Shown: positions 35,507 through 56,600 of the stretch, piece by piece
Position numbering within the stretch: position 1 is the stretch's first letter
Layout of the letters: every line of letters begins with the position of its first letter
Origin: Styela clava
Lineage: Eukaryota; Chordata; Ascidiacea; Stolidobranchia; Styelidae
DNA length: 64,000 nucleotides
Direction of reading: 5' to 3'
Assembly (NCBI RefSeq): GCF_964204865.1
Contig: NC_135252.1
Span: 13,847,383-13,911,382, forward strand
Program-made: the position numbers and the translations under genes
Notes under the pieces: model-generated
Told to the model about the DNA's origin: nothing
What the model saw: the letters and a program-made list of their open reading frames with translations, nothing else
The model's database searches: none

Positions 35507-37710
35507 CACTAATAACTTAAAACTTACTCATAGATGACTAGTCGCTGAGGTTAAATAGGTAAATAACTGGGCCGCATCGGTATTACGTCCGAACATTTAG
35601 AATTTATTACGTTATTATTCGCGCAGCTATAAATTTGAAACTAGATTAAAGACTGCACGTACAGGAAGCATATAGGCACATCTGTCTACCCATAAGACGA
35701 TTTAGTTTCAATTACACCAAAACTACACCTTGGTTTGAGTACCATCGAAATCTGACTTACCGTTATGATACATCATTGTCCACCCAGCAGCAAGACAATG
35801 CTCGACTCGAAGGCGAAGCAAGAGAACAATTAAAAGATTACCCAATCATAAAGAGGAAGGATTCTTTTATACAATAGGACAATACAGTATTTTGTTTGAG
35901 CGCAAATAAATAAGATAAAGCCGTAATCGACAAAAACATGTTACAATTTGTTTTAAAAAGAACCAAGAAATCGTAAGTAAAAAGTACTTGGTGTCTTCCG
36001 AATATCGCAGCAAATCGCGCAAGCCGCAAGCGTGAAGATTATAAATTTGCACTATATTACGCATTTCTGTCCATAGATATGATCACTTTAACCGACGACT
36101 ACAAATCGCTAATAATAAACAAAACTGAATTGTTTAATTCGAAGGTAAATTTTAACGTTTTAGATTTTTTTAGGAAGTAGAAGATCAAGTTATCTACATT
36201 TTTAATTACTTTGACTGCAACTACAAGTTTCAAAATACATTTTTCTGTTCGTTCGGCCAGGAAAGTTTTCAATAATGCATGCTTCGTACCATACTATTTT
36301 GCGATGAAATGCAAACTCTTTTGTAGGTGGTGATTAAGAAAAGTGCATTTATAGCAAAATATGTTCCTTCCCCTCAGATCAAAATTCCCTCTACATAGTG
36401 TCGTTGACATCAACATCTTGGAATGGCCGACGTCTTAACAACAGAAAGAAGAAAGTGTTTTGTAATTCTTATGTGATCAGCTTAGCTTTTAGCTAACGTT
36501 TTCTTCGATCCAACAAACGTGTTTTTTTATTTGAAACTCCGTTCCGTTTAATTGATTCTGATGTTTATAGCATCAATTGCAAATAGCCTTTGGCATCAAA
36601 ATCATAAATATTGGTACCAAGCTCATAACACCGTATGATGTGGATAAATATAAGCGTTGAGGCGAATGCATTGCATTAATATTCTGCGTACACTGACACA
36701 GGGACCAAACTGCTCAACGGAATTTACTGAAAAGGATTTTTAAGAACACATTACAAGCCAAAATCAACTGATAAGCTTGTTCCATGAAAAGTAACTGTCA
36801 GAAATATCCACAATTATAATACGAGCAGGTCGCACGATGTTGCTCGCATTACCCGGCATAACTAGATAGATTTCGTTCTAATATCGATATTCCAAATCAA
36901 GTTGTATGTTCATTCATGATGTTAAATTTCATTCCTTAATCAAAGTATCGACGACTTACTTCTGGCCAATCGAAAAAGTATTCCAATACTGAAGTACAAA
37001 TACGCTGATGTTGTGATTTCGTACTGGTAATAGTCTCACATTTTTGCTAAGAAACTGTCTTAAAATGTCCTAATTATTGTGAAAAGACCGCAATTCACGC
37101 AATTATAATGTAACATAGTAGCGTTCACGCAAAAAACAAACAATTACAAAAATTTTCGTTTGCTTGCGGTAAAATGCCAGTCACGAAATTCAGGTGATAC
37201 TACCATTTTGAAATGCGAATAGCTCAAATTATGAAAAAAATTGTGAAATGTACAGATTTACAGATTTTTATTTTAACGCAAAAATATAGAAAAGTCGTTC
37301 TACTTCATCAAAATTACAATACAATATTTTAAAAGAATCAGGTATATACAGTGGAAAGGCAAAAAAAAATTATCAAAAACAAAATCATAGAAAATAGAAC
37401 TCTTTTTCGTAAAAAAATTCACTTGTCTAAAAAAAGGCAGAAAAAAAGTAAAAACTCCGTGATCAAAAAATTAATTCGATCAATATCGAATCAAATTGCC
37501 GAAAACTGTATAAAGTCTATACCATTAAGTCCAACTTGTTTATTTCCAAATTCGAATTTGGATTATGTCAAATTTACATTATGGCCTGTATCATTTTCGC
37601 GGAAAAAGGTTCCCAGGCCACACGTCGGTTATCAATATATTTAAAAAGGTGGAAATAAATTTGTAAATAATAAATCATCGAAAAGCAAAGAGGGTATTAA
37701 CTACCTAGGT

Positions 37711-37993
37711 CGGGATTTCCCAAACTGACCTCGGTCACGGATTGGTTCGCTGTGGTTCGCGGGCAGAGGCTTTGATGACGACCTTTATTTGAAGAAAATT
37801 GACCGGATTTGTTAGATTCTTTTGAGTATAACGCATTTATTCATCCGCTTTTTTAGCTTTAAACGTGGTGCATGAAATAACTGATGAAAACGCCTTAAAA
37901 GCAAAATTAGGTATTTTTATGGAAGAGCAGGAGGCACAATTGTTGAGAGTCTTTGGAAGGGAGCCACGGAATACGAAAGTTTGAAAACCGCTG
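37711..37993. mobile_element. hAT-type MITE, 283 bp
   Basis: The left end CGGGATTTCCCAAACTG and the right end AAGTTTGAAAACCGCTG are inverted relatives of the common hAT terminus CAGnGnTTCCCAAACT. Flanks ACCTAGGT (37703-37710) and ACTTAAGT (37994-38001) match at six of eight positions. No transposase. Confidence 0.7.
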
Positions 37994-39673
37994 ACTTAAG
38001 TGGACTTGGTTTAGCTTGATAGATTTCAAAACGATTAGCATTACAGCCCAAGCATACATTCAAATAGATCTGGCTGGTATTAACATGTTTAATTGTGAGT
38101 AAAACAATTCCAAACCTGATTTTTCTAGAAAATAGCATCCAACCAGGGTCAAGACAGTAAGGCATTACATGATGTCGAAGTGCAGAAATAATTAAATTTT
38201 AACTTTTGGCAGATATGAACAAAATTGGTGACGCAAAATTGAAAGACAAAATATACATTGATTTTACATACTACTGCAATTTGGTTGTGTTGTTATGATT
38301 TTCATGAGTGATGATTTTAATATCGATCGTTTATTATGTGTAATGCAACGGAATGTAAGATTGCAAAATGCTAAAAACAAGCGATTGTATTGCTATTGAA
38401 ATCAAAATCGAGTAAGAGATTAGTAAGAAAGTGGGTGCGACGACAGCAAATAAAATTAGGATTTCATATTGCATCATATTCATTCGAAGCGGGCAAATAT
38501 TTTTCACGTTTCAGAATATCCAACGGTGTAGTAAGAAGACTTCCCATTATTGACCCGTATGTAATTGAAAGCCACGCATACCGTTTTAAAGTAGGCCAGG
38601 ATTAAAATACACCAATCAAACAAATACTGGTAATTTCAGTGGTGTGCAAACGTGCTAAACCTAATTGATAATTTAGGAACTAGCTAGGCGACAAAATATT
38701 TAAAATTCAAAATATATCGGTGTCATAATTCTATGATGGCAATTATAACAAAGTGGACCAATTTGTTTCGACTTTCAAAAAAACATGTTTTCTCAAATTA
38801 GGATAAATTACAATTCCAAGGAATTGTGTTGAATAACCAATATTGATTCTGACGCACGGTTCATAAATGGTCTGAGTTTAGTAACAAAACCAAACAAATC
38901 AAGAGTCTATTGAGATTTCGAACATGATCCAGTTTGTTTGACATCCATTATTTGACAAATCGGAAAAAAAGAATGAAAAATTGAGTGCCAAATTATTATG
39001 AGGTAGCAGAAATTATACATACTATCTACCCAATTACTTATAATATGATAAATATTAACAAAATGAAGTAATATTAAATAATATAGAAAGTATCTTTGGC
39101 GGAAGACTACAAGATTGCCAAATGCTAAAAAAGACAGTGGGCGCCCTGTTTAAGTTTAAATAAATTTTAACGGTTAGAAATTGGTCGCTGTAACGTCGCA
39201 AATACAGTGGGGTATGATCAACAGACATACCGATAATTTTTAATCCAGAGCGACCAAAGAAAAGCTACATCCAAGTGTGAACAGTAATGTGTGACTGTAA
39301 TTTGTTTTCTTCAAAATATATTATGAGACTCCATAAAATTCAATAATATGCGGGAACTAGTTTTAATCAGGCTTTGTTATAACGCGGTATTGACCATCAA
39401 ATAACCGTTTACCATTGAATAAATTTACACGATTTCGAAGCGACTTGAGGACAGCGAACGTCTATTACATATTGAAAAAGAATTAATATTTGAATTGTGA
39501 TTTTATCATTTAAAGGCTCGAAACTAAAATTTGGTTTGGAAGGGATGAATTGTTCAATCCAAACTTTTTTTTCCATGCATAAGGCGAATGTATTTTTGGC
39601 ACACGCTTTGGAATAACTAATAATCGCGCTTTGAAATAACTAATAATCTGAAGTATTCAGAACTTCTGATATA

Positions 39674-47079
<7,406 letters not shown>

Positions 47080-48709
47080 CTATCTCAAGTGAGATGTCAT
47101 CTCAAGAAATATATTTCGACTCCATTTTCTGCATGTCTTACAAGAAGTATCCTAAGTGCGCCGAAGATCATTAAATAATGAATATAGTAATTATAAATTT
47201 TAAACAAACACCACCAGAGTATATGGCAAACGACAATAAATATCAAATAGTCAGAATTTCTATCAGAATTAAAATCCTAAAACGACGTATACATACAGCA
47301 ATATCCTCAAAACCAAAGGCTTCATTTATCTATGCTGTAATAAAACGGACATTGACAAAACCCAACATAGTATTTAAAACTACATCTCAAACGCCTGAAA
47401 CTACCATGTTGGACAATGTAACTCGATTAATAGCACGGAGCCAAGAGCCACAAAACCAAACTTTCGACCATCTTCAATGGGTTGGAATATAATATTAAAA
47501 CGGACACGAGTGTTTACTTAGCGACGTAGGGTGCTCAGCGTTCGCCACCAACCGTTCCATTGTTGTATTTTAAAAAGTAAACGAGGCAATGAATTGTGTT
47601 GATGGTAAAGCGAGGTACTTCTTGGGAAGCGAGAGTGGTTCGATCACACATAAGTTTCCAAAAATCAATAAGTAAGGCACTGCAAATATATCCACGAAAT
47701 GATGTCCAAGAATGCGCCAATTGTCTTCCCATAGTACTATGCTAGACAGTGTTCAACAAAGATATCGTTGCCCGCGAGAATCGGTTATTACCAGATTAAC
47801 AGTCTCGTTATAGGAAGATAAGTGTGCGACCCTCGGTCGCAGCTGACTACTTCTTAAGAGCTTCCTTAAAATTAAAAACTTCTAATAACGTCGGAATTGT
47901 TGACTTGGGGTTGTTCAAATTTGTAGCAAGTCACCGTAAGAAGTTTTTTATCTTGATTTTTTCATCTATATATTTTTTTGAATTGGTATGCCACGACAAA
48001 ATGCATGGGGATTTTAAAGTAGAATACAATCCTCATCTACCTCTCTGCTAAGAATTAACCTAAGCGGGTTCAGAGTCATTTCATAGTGCTCAAAAAGCCC
48101 GCTACTCAAAATATGTTTACTATTCTTTTACTAAAACTTCATAAATTTATTCTTATATCCCATGACATACATTTAAGACATTTTTCGTGACGCAATCCAA
48201 AAAGAAAGAAAACTGAAAATTAAAAAAAAAAAACTCAAATCGTTCAACTATGTAGTACCACATTAAAACATCACCTAGATATGTATCAGACAAGATAGTA
48301 AAATAATGAGCACTTCAGAAGTATATATCATAAAAACGCAATGGCATTTAAAGCCACTGTCCCCACATTATTTCGTATGAACAAGTACACGCCGCTGAAA
48401 AGAGTGTCAAATTTACCGATATTCGGTCAGAAATAACACAAGGATATAAATATGACATAAATAGCCAAATACAAGTGAGTTATGTTTGCAATAATTCGAA
48501 ACCGTATAGTTAGAAGTAGAATCGGAAATCCGGCACAAATGGACTGGAAAAATCAGGCGTTATCAACCCTTGATAGCTTTCAAGATAAAATCAATAATAC
48601 TACTAAAAATTCTGAAAAAGACACGTAATCACATTCCGCTAAGACCTAAACTAGCAATATCGAGAAATCTTGTCTCATTCAGATAATACACAGTAACATT
48701 TTACCGTAC
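47080..48709. other. Interval upstream of the shortest DCLK3 start
   Basis: 1.6 kb between the DCLK3 start at 47079 and the large exon at 48710. I see no coding exon with splice sites. It would contain the promoter if 47079 is the true first coding exon, or be a plain intron if upstream exons are spliced in. The 104-codon plus-strand frame at 47178-47492 shows no domain. Confidence 0.45.
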
Positions 48710-49646
48710 CGTCGTGAATATCTTGTTTTCCTGTTCTGAGAGCAGGATACCAAAAATTTCTATTGGCGAGATGATTCGTGGATATTGGGTTGCTATGCGA
48801 CTTCAGAATTTCAGTTGGATTTCCCAGAAGTTTCTCCAGTAAACCTATGCCTCCTGAACTTCTGTGTAAAATTTCCAAGTCTTCATCTGGTTGCTTACTT
48901 TCAATAGCGAATGCTTTCTCGTTTCGACTCGTTGATCTCGTGAGCAAATTATTATTGAAATTGTTTTCTTTGTCACTTCCATATTCCTCGTAAGTGACAT
49001 CATTCGAATTTCTTGCTTTATTCTTGATAAACTCAGCATCGAAGTCTTTTTTATAAGTTTTAAAGCAAAAATCTATATTTCCTTTTACAACTAACCTCCT
49101 CGGCCATTTCCTTGGAGGATTCGTTTCTTTGTTTAGACTAAAATATTTCGCGTACTTTGACATCACGCGTCTTCTGCCTGTCAATAACGATATCTTTCGT
49201 CTAGGTCTATCCATTTTAACAGAATAAGGTGACGAATTTTTCAACTCAATTGCTACAGGACTACTTTCGGCTTCAGCAGCGGCTTTCAAAACGCGTTGCT
49301 CATTTTCCTTCCGCCATTTCTCCATATCAGATAACTCAGGTGGATTATACTCCGTAACGTCAAACACTCTTCCTTTAACAACTCCTTCTCTTGTCTGGCC
49401 AGTCGCTTCGTTGTCAGAAAAGAGAAACCGTCGGATTCTAGAATTCCTGGTTTCATGTCTCATGCACCCGTACTCAATTGGCTTATTTTTTCTATATTCT
49501 CTTTCTGAAATATCGTTATTTACGCCCGTTTCTTTTTCTGATTCCACAGAAAATTCAGATGCTGCTTCGTAATTTGCGTCATGTTCATCTATATCCGACA
49601 ATTGATCTAAATCGCTTTTTGTACTGTCGCATTCTGGTGACGTCAT
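48710..49646 (-). CDS. Uncharacterised acidic/basic low-complexity exon (312 aa); DCLK3 5' exon or separate gene
   Basis: Open frame starting MTSPECDSTKSDLDQLSDID and ending at a donor after HDG (phase 1; a second GT five bases on would be phase 0). The N-terminal third is acidic; residues about 145-165 are basic (RPRRKISLLTGRRR); a possible hydrophobic LLEKLLG is near residue 275. No known domain. A TAG lies six bases upstream of the ATG in frame, so either the ATG is a true start or that TAG is part of an acceptor (CGTAG|GAC, phase 0) joining the exon at 49993-50114. The phase-1 end fits the DCLK3 acceptor at 46660 (G|GA). Not recognised as any named protein. Confidence 0.65.
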
Positions 49647-49992
49647 GTCCTACGTTTCGCAATTGTTATTCCATAACTGGAAATGTCATATTTCTTTAAC
49701 CAGCCTTAACATAAACATAGAATACGCGGCAATAATTTCGACAATATACTATTAAGTTAGACCTCCAACAATGTGTTGTTAAGCAATTCAGAATATGTAT
49801 GAACTCAATCGATTGAAATCCCTATGATGGAACAGTAACCAATTTTGCTCCCCTACGCTGGGAACTGGTTGACAACTGGTTTCTATATACAACTTCAACT
49901 CACTTTCACCAGGCTATTAAATCCGTCGTCATGGTGATAGTAAGCCGGGAGGAGCCAGTTTGAAGAGCACAAATAAACCACTTGACACATAC

Positions 49993-50114
49993 TTGGTACA
50001 GTACAATACTCATCCGACTATGATTGGAAACAAATGAAGAAACCTGTGACTCAGGAGACATGTCAAGAGGTTTATTTTCCGTGGCGTCATTAGAGTGCCA
50101 CTGAATACCTTTTG
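49993..50114 (-). CDS. Possible small internal exon
   Basis: Acceptor CCTTCTCGCTCAAG, then a 122-base frame reading AKGIQWHSNDATENKPL, DMSPESQVSS and SRMSIVLYQ, ending at a strong donor CAA|GTATGT. It starts in phase 1 and ends in phase 0, so it would join the 50768-53660 exon (phase-1 end) to the 48710-49646 exon (phase 0 if its acceptor is the TAG|GAC). The composition resembles its neighbours. The evidence is only splice signals and phase. Confidence 0.4.
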
Positions 50115-50767
50115 CTTGAGCGAGAAGGACAACATAAGAAAGATATCGAAAATACGTACAGTATAAGATGTTAAGTGAAACCAAATATCTTCCATAAACG
50201 TGGGAGAAATGCATATTTCCAACGCGGTAAGGTATCGCTGATTGACCACGTAAATATGTTGAGAAAACACGACGCTCACAATTTGGTTTTAACATTTATA
50301 ATGGGTTTGTGCGAAATATTCGCTTTCTTACAATTCTGGCTCACAACTCTTGTCTAGCTGCACACTTGTAAATCGATATCAAACAAGCAACTTGAACTAA
50401 TCTACACCTTTCGTAACACGATCAAATGCACTATACATATGGAAGGACCAAAGAAAAACAACCAAGCTAAATAATGTATAACAATTCCCCTAACACAATA
50501 TGAGTGTACAATGAGAAATAGTGTTAGATAGTATATATCTACCATCGTGATGAGTGAAGTTTCCTCGCCTACATTCGTGTGGCACATATACTTGTTTATT
50601 GCGTATAAATCGTCGTCTATTCGCGTACATATACAACGTGGTTATTACCTATTAAACTACACAAACTACAAGTTTTCCCTAATATACTACTATCGACAAT
50701 CGCAACAAAGTTGTGTGATAGAGCTACGCAAAGCGGGAACATTGAAAATAACTAAGATGCTTCTTAC

Positions 50768-53660
50768 CTGCATCAGTCCTAGATGCCATTGTAGCATACG
50801 GAGGATAATAATTTTCGGAGTATTCATTCGCTTTTATACGTTTATTCCTAAGAGAAAAACGAATATCTCGGCCTTGGTTGATCTTGTTTTCAAAAGATAT
50901 GTACCGGTCTTCTGCTCTGACAGAAGCGTGATGATTATGATTTGGCGTCTGGTAAAGAAATTTGGATGGTTTGGGCTGCATGTGATACCTGTTACTAGCG
51001 TCATCGTTGTGAAATTGGGGAATGTTTCTTTCTCCATTTATGGTAGTGGGATTTGCTTTAAAACGGACAACACGCCGTGGTGCTTCTGGCGATCTATCAG
51101 GCGGCGCATATGATTCTTCCCTTGGGCGACAAGCAAACATCATTTGTAATCTTGTTAAAGGTCTTTGATCTTTGTAGTAGCATTCATCATCCGTCATTGG
51201 TGTAGGTTTAGGAAAGCCATTCGGCGGATTTCGGGATGAATGAGGGGTATCCGACATGTACCCATTGGGGAATTTGTGTGTAGGATATCTCGAGTGTTGA
51301 AAGTATCGTTGGGGCGCAGGAAACCGTGCACATTCGGTTATAGCATAGCGGGACTGAGGATCTTGCGTCCACGCTACGTCCATATTTCCAAATATATTGG
51401 TCCAAGGTGTGCTCGGTCCGAGATATCCACCGAGTTTAGCAGTTTTGAAATTTTTTTCTGCATTTGTATGAAGAGATTGTTTCACATTGTCTTTCGGTTC
51501 GTCAACTGGTTTACTGTGAGTTTTAAGCACAGCTGATCGGGGCGGTATTAAATGCGCAACGTACGGAGCAGGGCGGGTTGAAATGCCAAATTTGCTTTTC
51601 ACAGATTTATTCGATTCCTCTCCCATAACATCCGATTTTGGAACTGCATGCTTGTTAGATTTTGCACTTTTGGTCTCAGTTTGCGTTGTAGAGGAAGGTT
51701 TGAGAGAGTCTGATATTTCATTTGACTTTGTCTTAGGTCGCCTGACTGGTCTAGCATAACTTGGATCTTTATTATTCGACCTGCATCCATCTGCTGAACT
51801 AGTAAGAGCAGTGCTGGTAGTGCTTCCTGAAGAAGGACTGGGCCTAGTTTTCGGTTGTTTTTTCACCGTTTTCTTCTTTTTCATAACTGCTTTTTGCTTC
51901 TTCTCTTTATTTCCGTAGATAAGTATCATAGGATTAAATTTCCACTTACTTTGTGAAGTCAAAGCTGCCTTACTCATATTACCATTATGGAGATTATTCG
52001 ATCCTCGGCCAGGCTTCTTTTCCGTCTTAAGTGGGGGTTTTCTGTCTGTTGTAACATCTGTAAAAGTTGACGACGAATGAACACTCAATGCGGAAACAGA
52101 AGTGATATCGCCGAACTTTGCACACGGCTCATTTAAAGATTTTGACTTGGTTGAAGTTTTACCGTTTTGTTTGGCCTGTTTGGAAAAATCTTTAATTTCT
52201 TTGGATTGATTCGAATTCACTTTGTTATTTCTTGTGCAGATCATTCTTGAGGTATCTGATTTTTTCTTCTTGGAGTCGGAAATTTTTTTTGTTCGTTTTA
52301 CAGTTTTGCTTTCTTTGGATTCAGATACATTCTCAGTCTTATTGCAGTCAGAAGCTTTTGGTTTTCGCAGTGTCAAGTTTTTAAAGGCATCTCTCAGCGA
52401 AGATCTGGATGTGCAAAAAGATCTGCTTCTGGAATGATGCTTATTATGAGAATCTGTAGTTTGTGGTGGAGAAACCTCCTCGTCTTCTTCGGGTACGGTA
52501 TGCAGATCAAGAACTGGTGAGGTATCACAACTCTCCTTGTTAATTTTTATATTACCGGTATTATTCAATAAACCAATTTGTCCATGAGCTATTGGTTGAG
52601 GAACGGTAAGCCGGCATGAGTTTTCAGATGGGACTCTATTGTATGTAGATGGACTAGATAACGAATTCAACAGGTTGAGGAAATCATTTTCATGTTGCAT
52701 CTCAGGGCAATATCTGGAAGAAACATCAGGGCTTACTAACGACGAACATCGTCTGTGTGGCATAGAATATGGTTTAAATCGTTTAGAATAGTTCTCAGTG
52801 AGTGGCTCATCGACAGAATATCGTCGTTGTGATGCTGTTATAAACCCGTACTTTTCGTCTGGCTGTAGGGGATTTGTGACCGTCGCTGGTCGTTCAGGGG
52901 AATTTTGTGGCGGATGTATCGGCTTGAAATATATATCCAAGTTCGGTGGAAGTGAGATGTCATCTCGATACATTTCACATTGAGATATAACTGGCTCTGA
53001 CTGCGGTAGAGGTGCTGGGGTATGCATTGAATGCGTGACAACAGAACTGGGGTAGCGGTCAAATGGAATTCCGTCCGCATCAGACGACAATTCCGTATTT
53101 GTAAATGGTAGAGCACCTTGAGAAACAGAAGAATAGTATGGCGTTTCTTCACCGGAGTGAATAGATCGCGCCGTGCACTTTACAGATATAATTGGATTTT
53201 TGGAATCGGTTATAGATTCTAAGTCTCTTTCTGTTGCAGGAGAAATCCATTCTCGGAGAGTCCCACAGCCAGACGTACTTCCAGGAGTAAGTTCAAGTCT
53301 GGGTATATTAATATCTTCATCTCTTTCGGCGATCACCTCCATCTGCGTTTCTTGATACAATATTCTATCATTTGTTGCTATTTTCGAGAGCGGAGGGCTG
53401 CTGCTACGTATCTTTCTAAATCTGGTAGAAATATGATTTGCGACTTGTTGTTTTCTAACAGTCCCTTGTTCTAATATTTCCGCAACTGTCTGTTTGCGAT
53501 ACCTAGTTACACTACAAGCACCACAATGTCCAGGCGTATCATCCGATGTTTCGGGAGTCCTTTTCTTAGGTTGATTTTGATTCCACTTCGGCCTGTCATG
53601 TATACTGTTCGATGGTTTCTTTGTGCGTTTACTTGGACCATAGGAAATTGCGACAGGCAT
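50768..53660 (-). CDS. Very large exon of a disordered protein (964 aa); DCLK3 5' exon or separate gene
   Basis: A frame of nearly 3 kb with no stop. I start at MPVAISYGPSKRTKK (53658-53660), the first ATG; the longer frame begins at GTG just after an in-frame TGA. It ends at a good donor GCAG|GTAAGA in phase 1. The sequence is Ser/Pro/Thr/Lys-rich with no Cys-rich or globular region. Visible features: an Arg/Ser patch HHSRSRSFCTSRSSLRDAF near residue 410, a Lys-rich NLS-like stretch KKKKTVKKQPK near 590, and a Tyr/Pro/Asn/His-rich C-terminal third. A frame this long is very unlikely by chance. No family recognised. It may encode the long N-terminus of a DCLK3 isoform. Confidence 0.75.
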
Positions 53661-56600
53661 ACCGTAGTTTTTAAGAAACACCTTGCTTGAGTTTCTCTCA
53701 GTGACCCAAATCACAAGTCATTCTCCATTCAGCAAAGCATACTAAAGCAATACTTGGTCACAACTACGCTATTGGCAATTTTAACTTATTGAATATCCAA
53801 GACTACACTCATTTAATCGACAAGTAAATACGTCGATGATGAAGGGCTACAGCATGTATCAATTCTCAGCGTACTTGTAGCTTAATCAACCCCACTTGAT
53901 TGGATAAATTACGCGTTGCTACGGAAACAAATCCATCTATGAAGCACCCTTATACTCCCAATGACACATATCGGATTGAATAGCTATATGAAATCTATGA
54001 TTGTTACATGACACTAAGTTTGAAGGAAATTAGGGTTAAGGGTTTCAAATCAATATAAAGCGACCATTCCTTGTTTGATAGCATGAAGTGTTACTTGTGG
54101 TTTGACCAGTATAAATGACCCGTTGTGTCCCAGATCGCACCACTGAAAGAAACAAGACGAAGTCCAGATATCTACTGAAACTACCGGGTGAACAAAATTC
54201 ATGATGCGCAATTTCAATGACACTTGTGACAATTATGAAATTATATGTAATCGATATAATAAAACGCAATTTTATTTGTCATATGTGGCATATTTATTGT
54301 GCAGTTTATTTGTGTTTATCGAAGAGGTATATCGGAAGAATTTTTTTTTTATCCAAGCTGTGAACAATCAGGCAACAATCAATGTTTAACTATTACACAT
54401 TGAACGAAAAACAACAATTTTTAATATTTTCCATATTTGAATATACAGATTTTAAATATACGATTGAAAGTTCAAATAAACAAAAAAGAATAAAATTTAA
54501 TAACAAAAAGCACGGATAACAAACTACACAATTTCAAATATCACTTTGTTATGTGCTATAAGTCAATGTGGCATGTATCTTTAATATAACAGTAAATATC
54601 TCATATAACTATATGCATTAGGTGAGAATAGCGAAATCAATGATCTTCACTCTTTGAATATTACAATATTATGAGGTAACTGGTAATTGATTTTTAACAA
54701 TAATTTTATGTTGGAGTAAACATATTTGCCCTGTTGTCCAGATCTCTGTTTACTGATTTTTTTTAATTTTTTTATTGAGGTTTTTTATAAAATAAAACAA
54801 TATTCATCAATAACAATAACAGAAATTCATCATAATAAACACATATTGCATTATTACTCCGATTATATTACTCTGTTTACTGATTACTATAAGCAACAAT
54901 CGCAGGGTTCAGTAGCGCCATCTAGAGACTGAGAAGTATAACGAAAATTATGTGTCGTTAAACCTGATGATTGTATTACGGAAGCGCCTCTGGTGGCAAG
55001 GCAAAATTGACAAATAATTGGATGAACAACGACGATGGAACGTTCGATATGATAAGTAGATATAAGTATACTTGAAATCAGTATACCAAATATTTTGTAA
55101 TGCCCCGATAAATTCCTGCCGCAGCATAAAAGATCAGTCCAATAAAATCATTGTTAAATATCATATATACACATATCAGGAGAATCTTATTATTTGGATT
55201 TATACGTGAGTAGTAGCAAAGTAGTAGTAGCAAAATTGCGTTGGCGATCCCATTTTTTTATTCGTGTTAATTGTTGGCGGAAACTGAAGCATATTCAGTC
55301 GTTTATCTCGCGGGAGAACATTCGCTGTCGAAATAAATTCCCACATACAAACAACAAGGCACCTTCAAAAAACAGCATCGACATCAACCCAACACCGACT
55401 AAAAAGATATCCACAACATTTGATACAGACAACGGCACCGATACTCAACCTGGGCGACAGAAACAAATTCAGATGAGCAACAAACTTACTGCAAACTGCT
55501 AGAGTTGTTATCAATTCAGGTACATTAGATTGTAGTAGCAATGATTACTGATGCTTTTTTTGCGACAGGGGCAATTTTCATTCTAATTATAAAATTGTAA
55601 TTGTCTGTTTTGGCAGAAAGAACTTTTTATTTATCTTGTAGTTTTTCTCCTACATGAAAAACTCAAAATGGACAACAAAATTTTTCGCAACAGTAATGGG
55701 CGACGAGAGAAAAGAAGGTTGAGTACCATTGGACTAAGGCTAACTAAGCCATCAAGTAACTTGGTTCGATGAAACAGGTTGATATGGAAATGACGCATAA
55801 TGTGCGCAAAATATCAAAATATGACAGAATTATCGAGAACATAATATTATCAAATACTCAATTAAGACTACAAATTCTAAATACTTCTCTCTCAAAAAAA
55901 TTTATCGTTCATACAATGAGAACTTCAGAGTAAAATATCTTAATACTTAAAAATGATAAATCTTGGATTCTGGTCCAACAATCATAAATCCATAACGCTG
56001 TATGAAAAATCTTTGCTATACCTCAATTCGAAAATCATGGTTTTGAATAATCATGCTCGTATTAAACCAACTTTACAACTGGTGATTCCAAGTGCACATG
56101 ATGCCTAAAATGATTATTTTAAAAAAGTTTTTCAGGGGCTAGAAGTCAAACGCTACAAAGAAAACTAAGATGAACCAAGTTTATCGATATTTGCAGATAT
56201 GCATATATATGAGCATATGCAATGCATTATGGGGTTCTAACTCAAATAACTGTAATTTTCGAGATGTTTCACTCAAGCGCACCGAAAAACGCTGTGGGCA
56301 AGTACGAAGGGAGATGTAAAGGGCTACAAGCCTTAAATGTTGTGTGATAATTGTCACGTCAACGCAATCATGAGCTTCCAAAGACTAGAGGGAGGGGAAA
56401 ATCGTGCAGTGTCCTTGCAATTTGAACTGAGTAATATTTCGCTCCTTCGTACAGATCGGAAATTTCTAACTTTTCACACAATATGAAATCACCACATTAT
56501 ATATAAATTAATCAATTTCTATTTAAAAGTGCATACAGTATATAGTTTCATATTAGACTAATAGCCAGGTTCTCCAACATGAAAATAAGTAATTCATTTC

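Larger units (their letters stand above)
34182..39673. other. Intergenic with MITEs, no gene recognised
   Basis: 5.5 kb between the hAT element and the 3' end of the DCLK3-like gene. It contains MITEs at 34980-35257, 35422-35506 and 37711-37993. The lysine-rich open frame near 37351-37644 starts with GTG and looks like AT-rich noise; the 71-codon frame at 38390-38605 has no support. Confidence 0.6.

Noticed and set aside
37351..37644. 97-codon lysine-rich frame
   Set aside because: Starts with GTG, AT-rich codons only, no homology seen; a lone acceptor CAG nearby is not enough.
50547..51113. 188-codon plus-strand frame
   Set aside because: Overlaps the 964-codon exon in antisense and shows no pattern of its own.
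54900..55010. GCGCCATCTAGAG...GCGCCTCTGGTGG pair
   Set aside because: Looks repeat-like, but I could not define ends, target duplication or a second copy.
55194..55502. 102-codon plus-strand hydrophilic frame
   Set aside because: No domain, no splice context and no second line of evidence.
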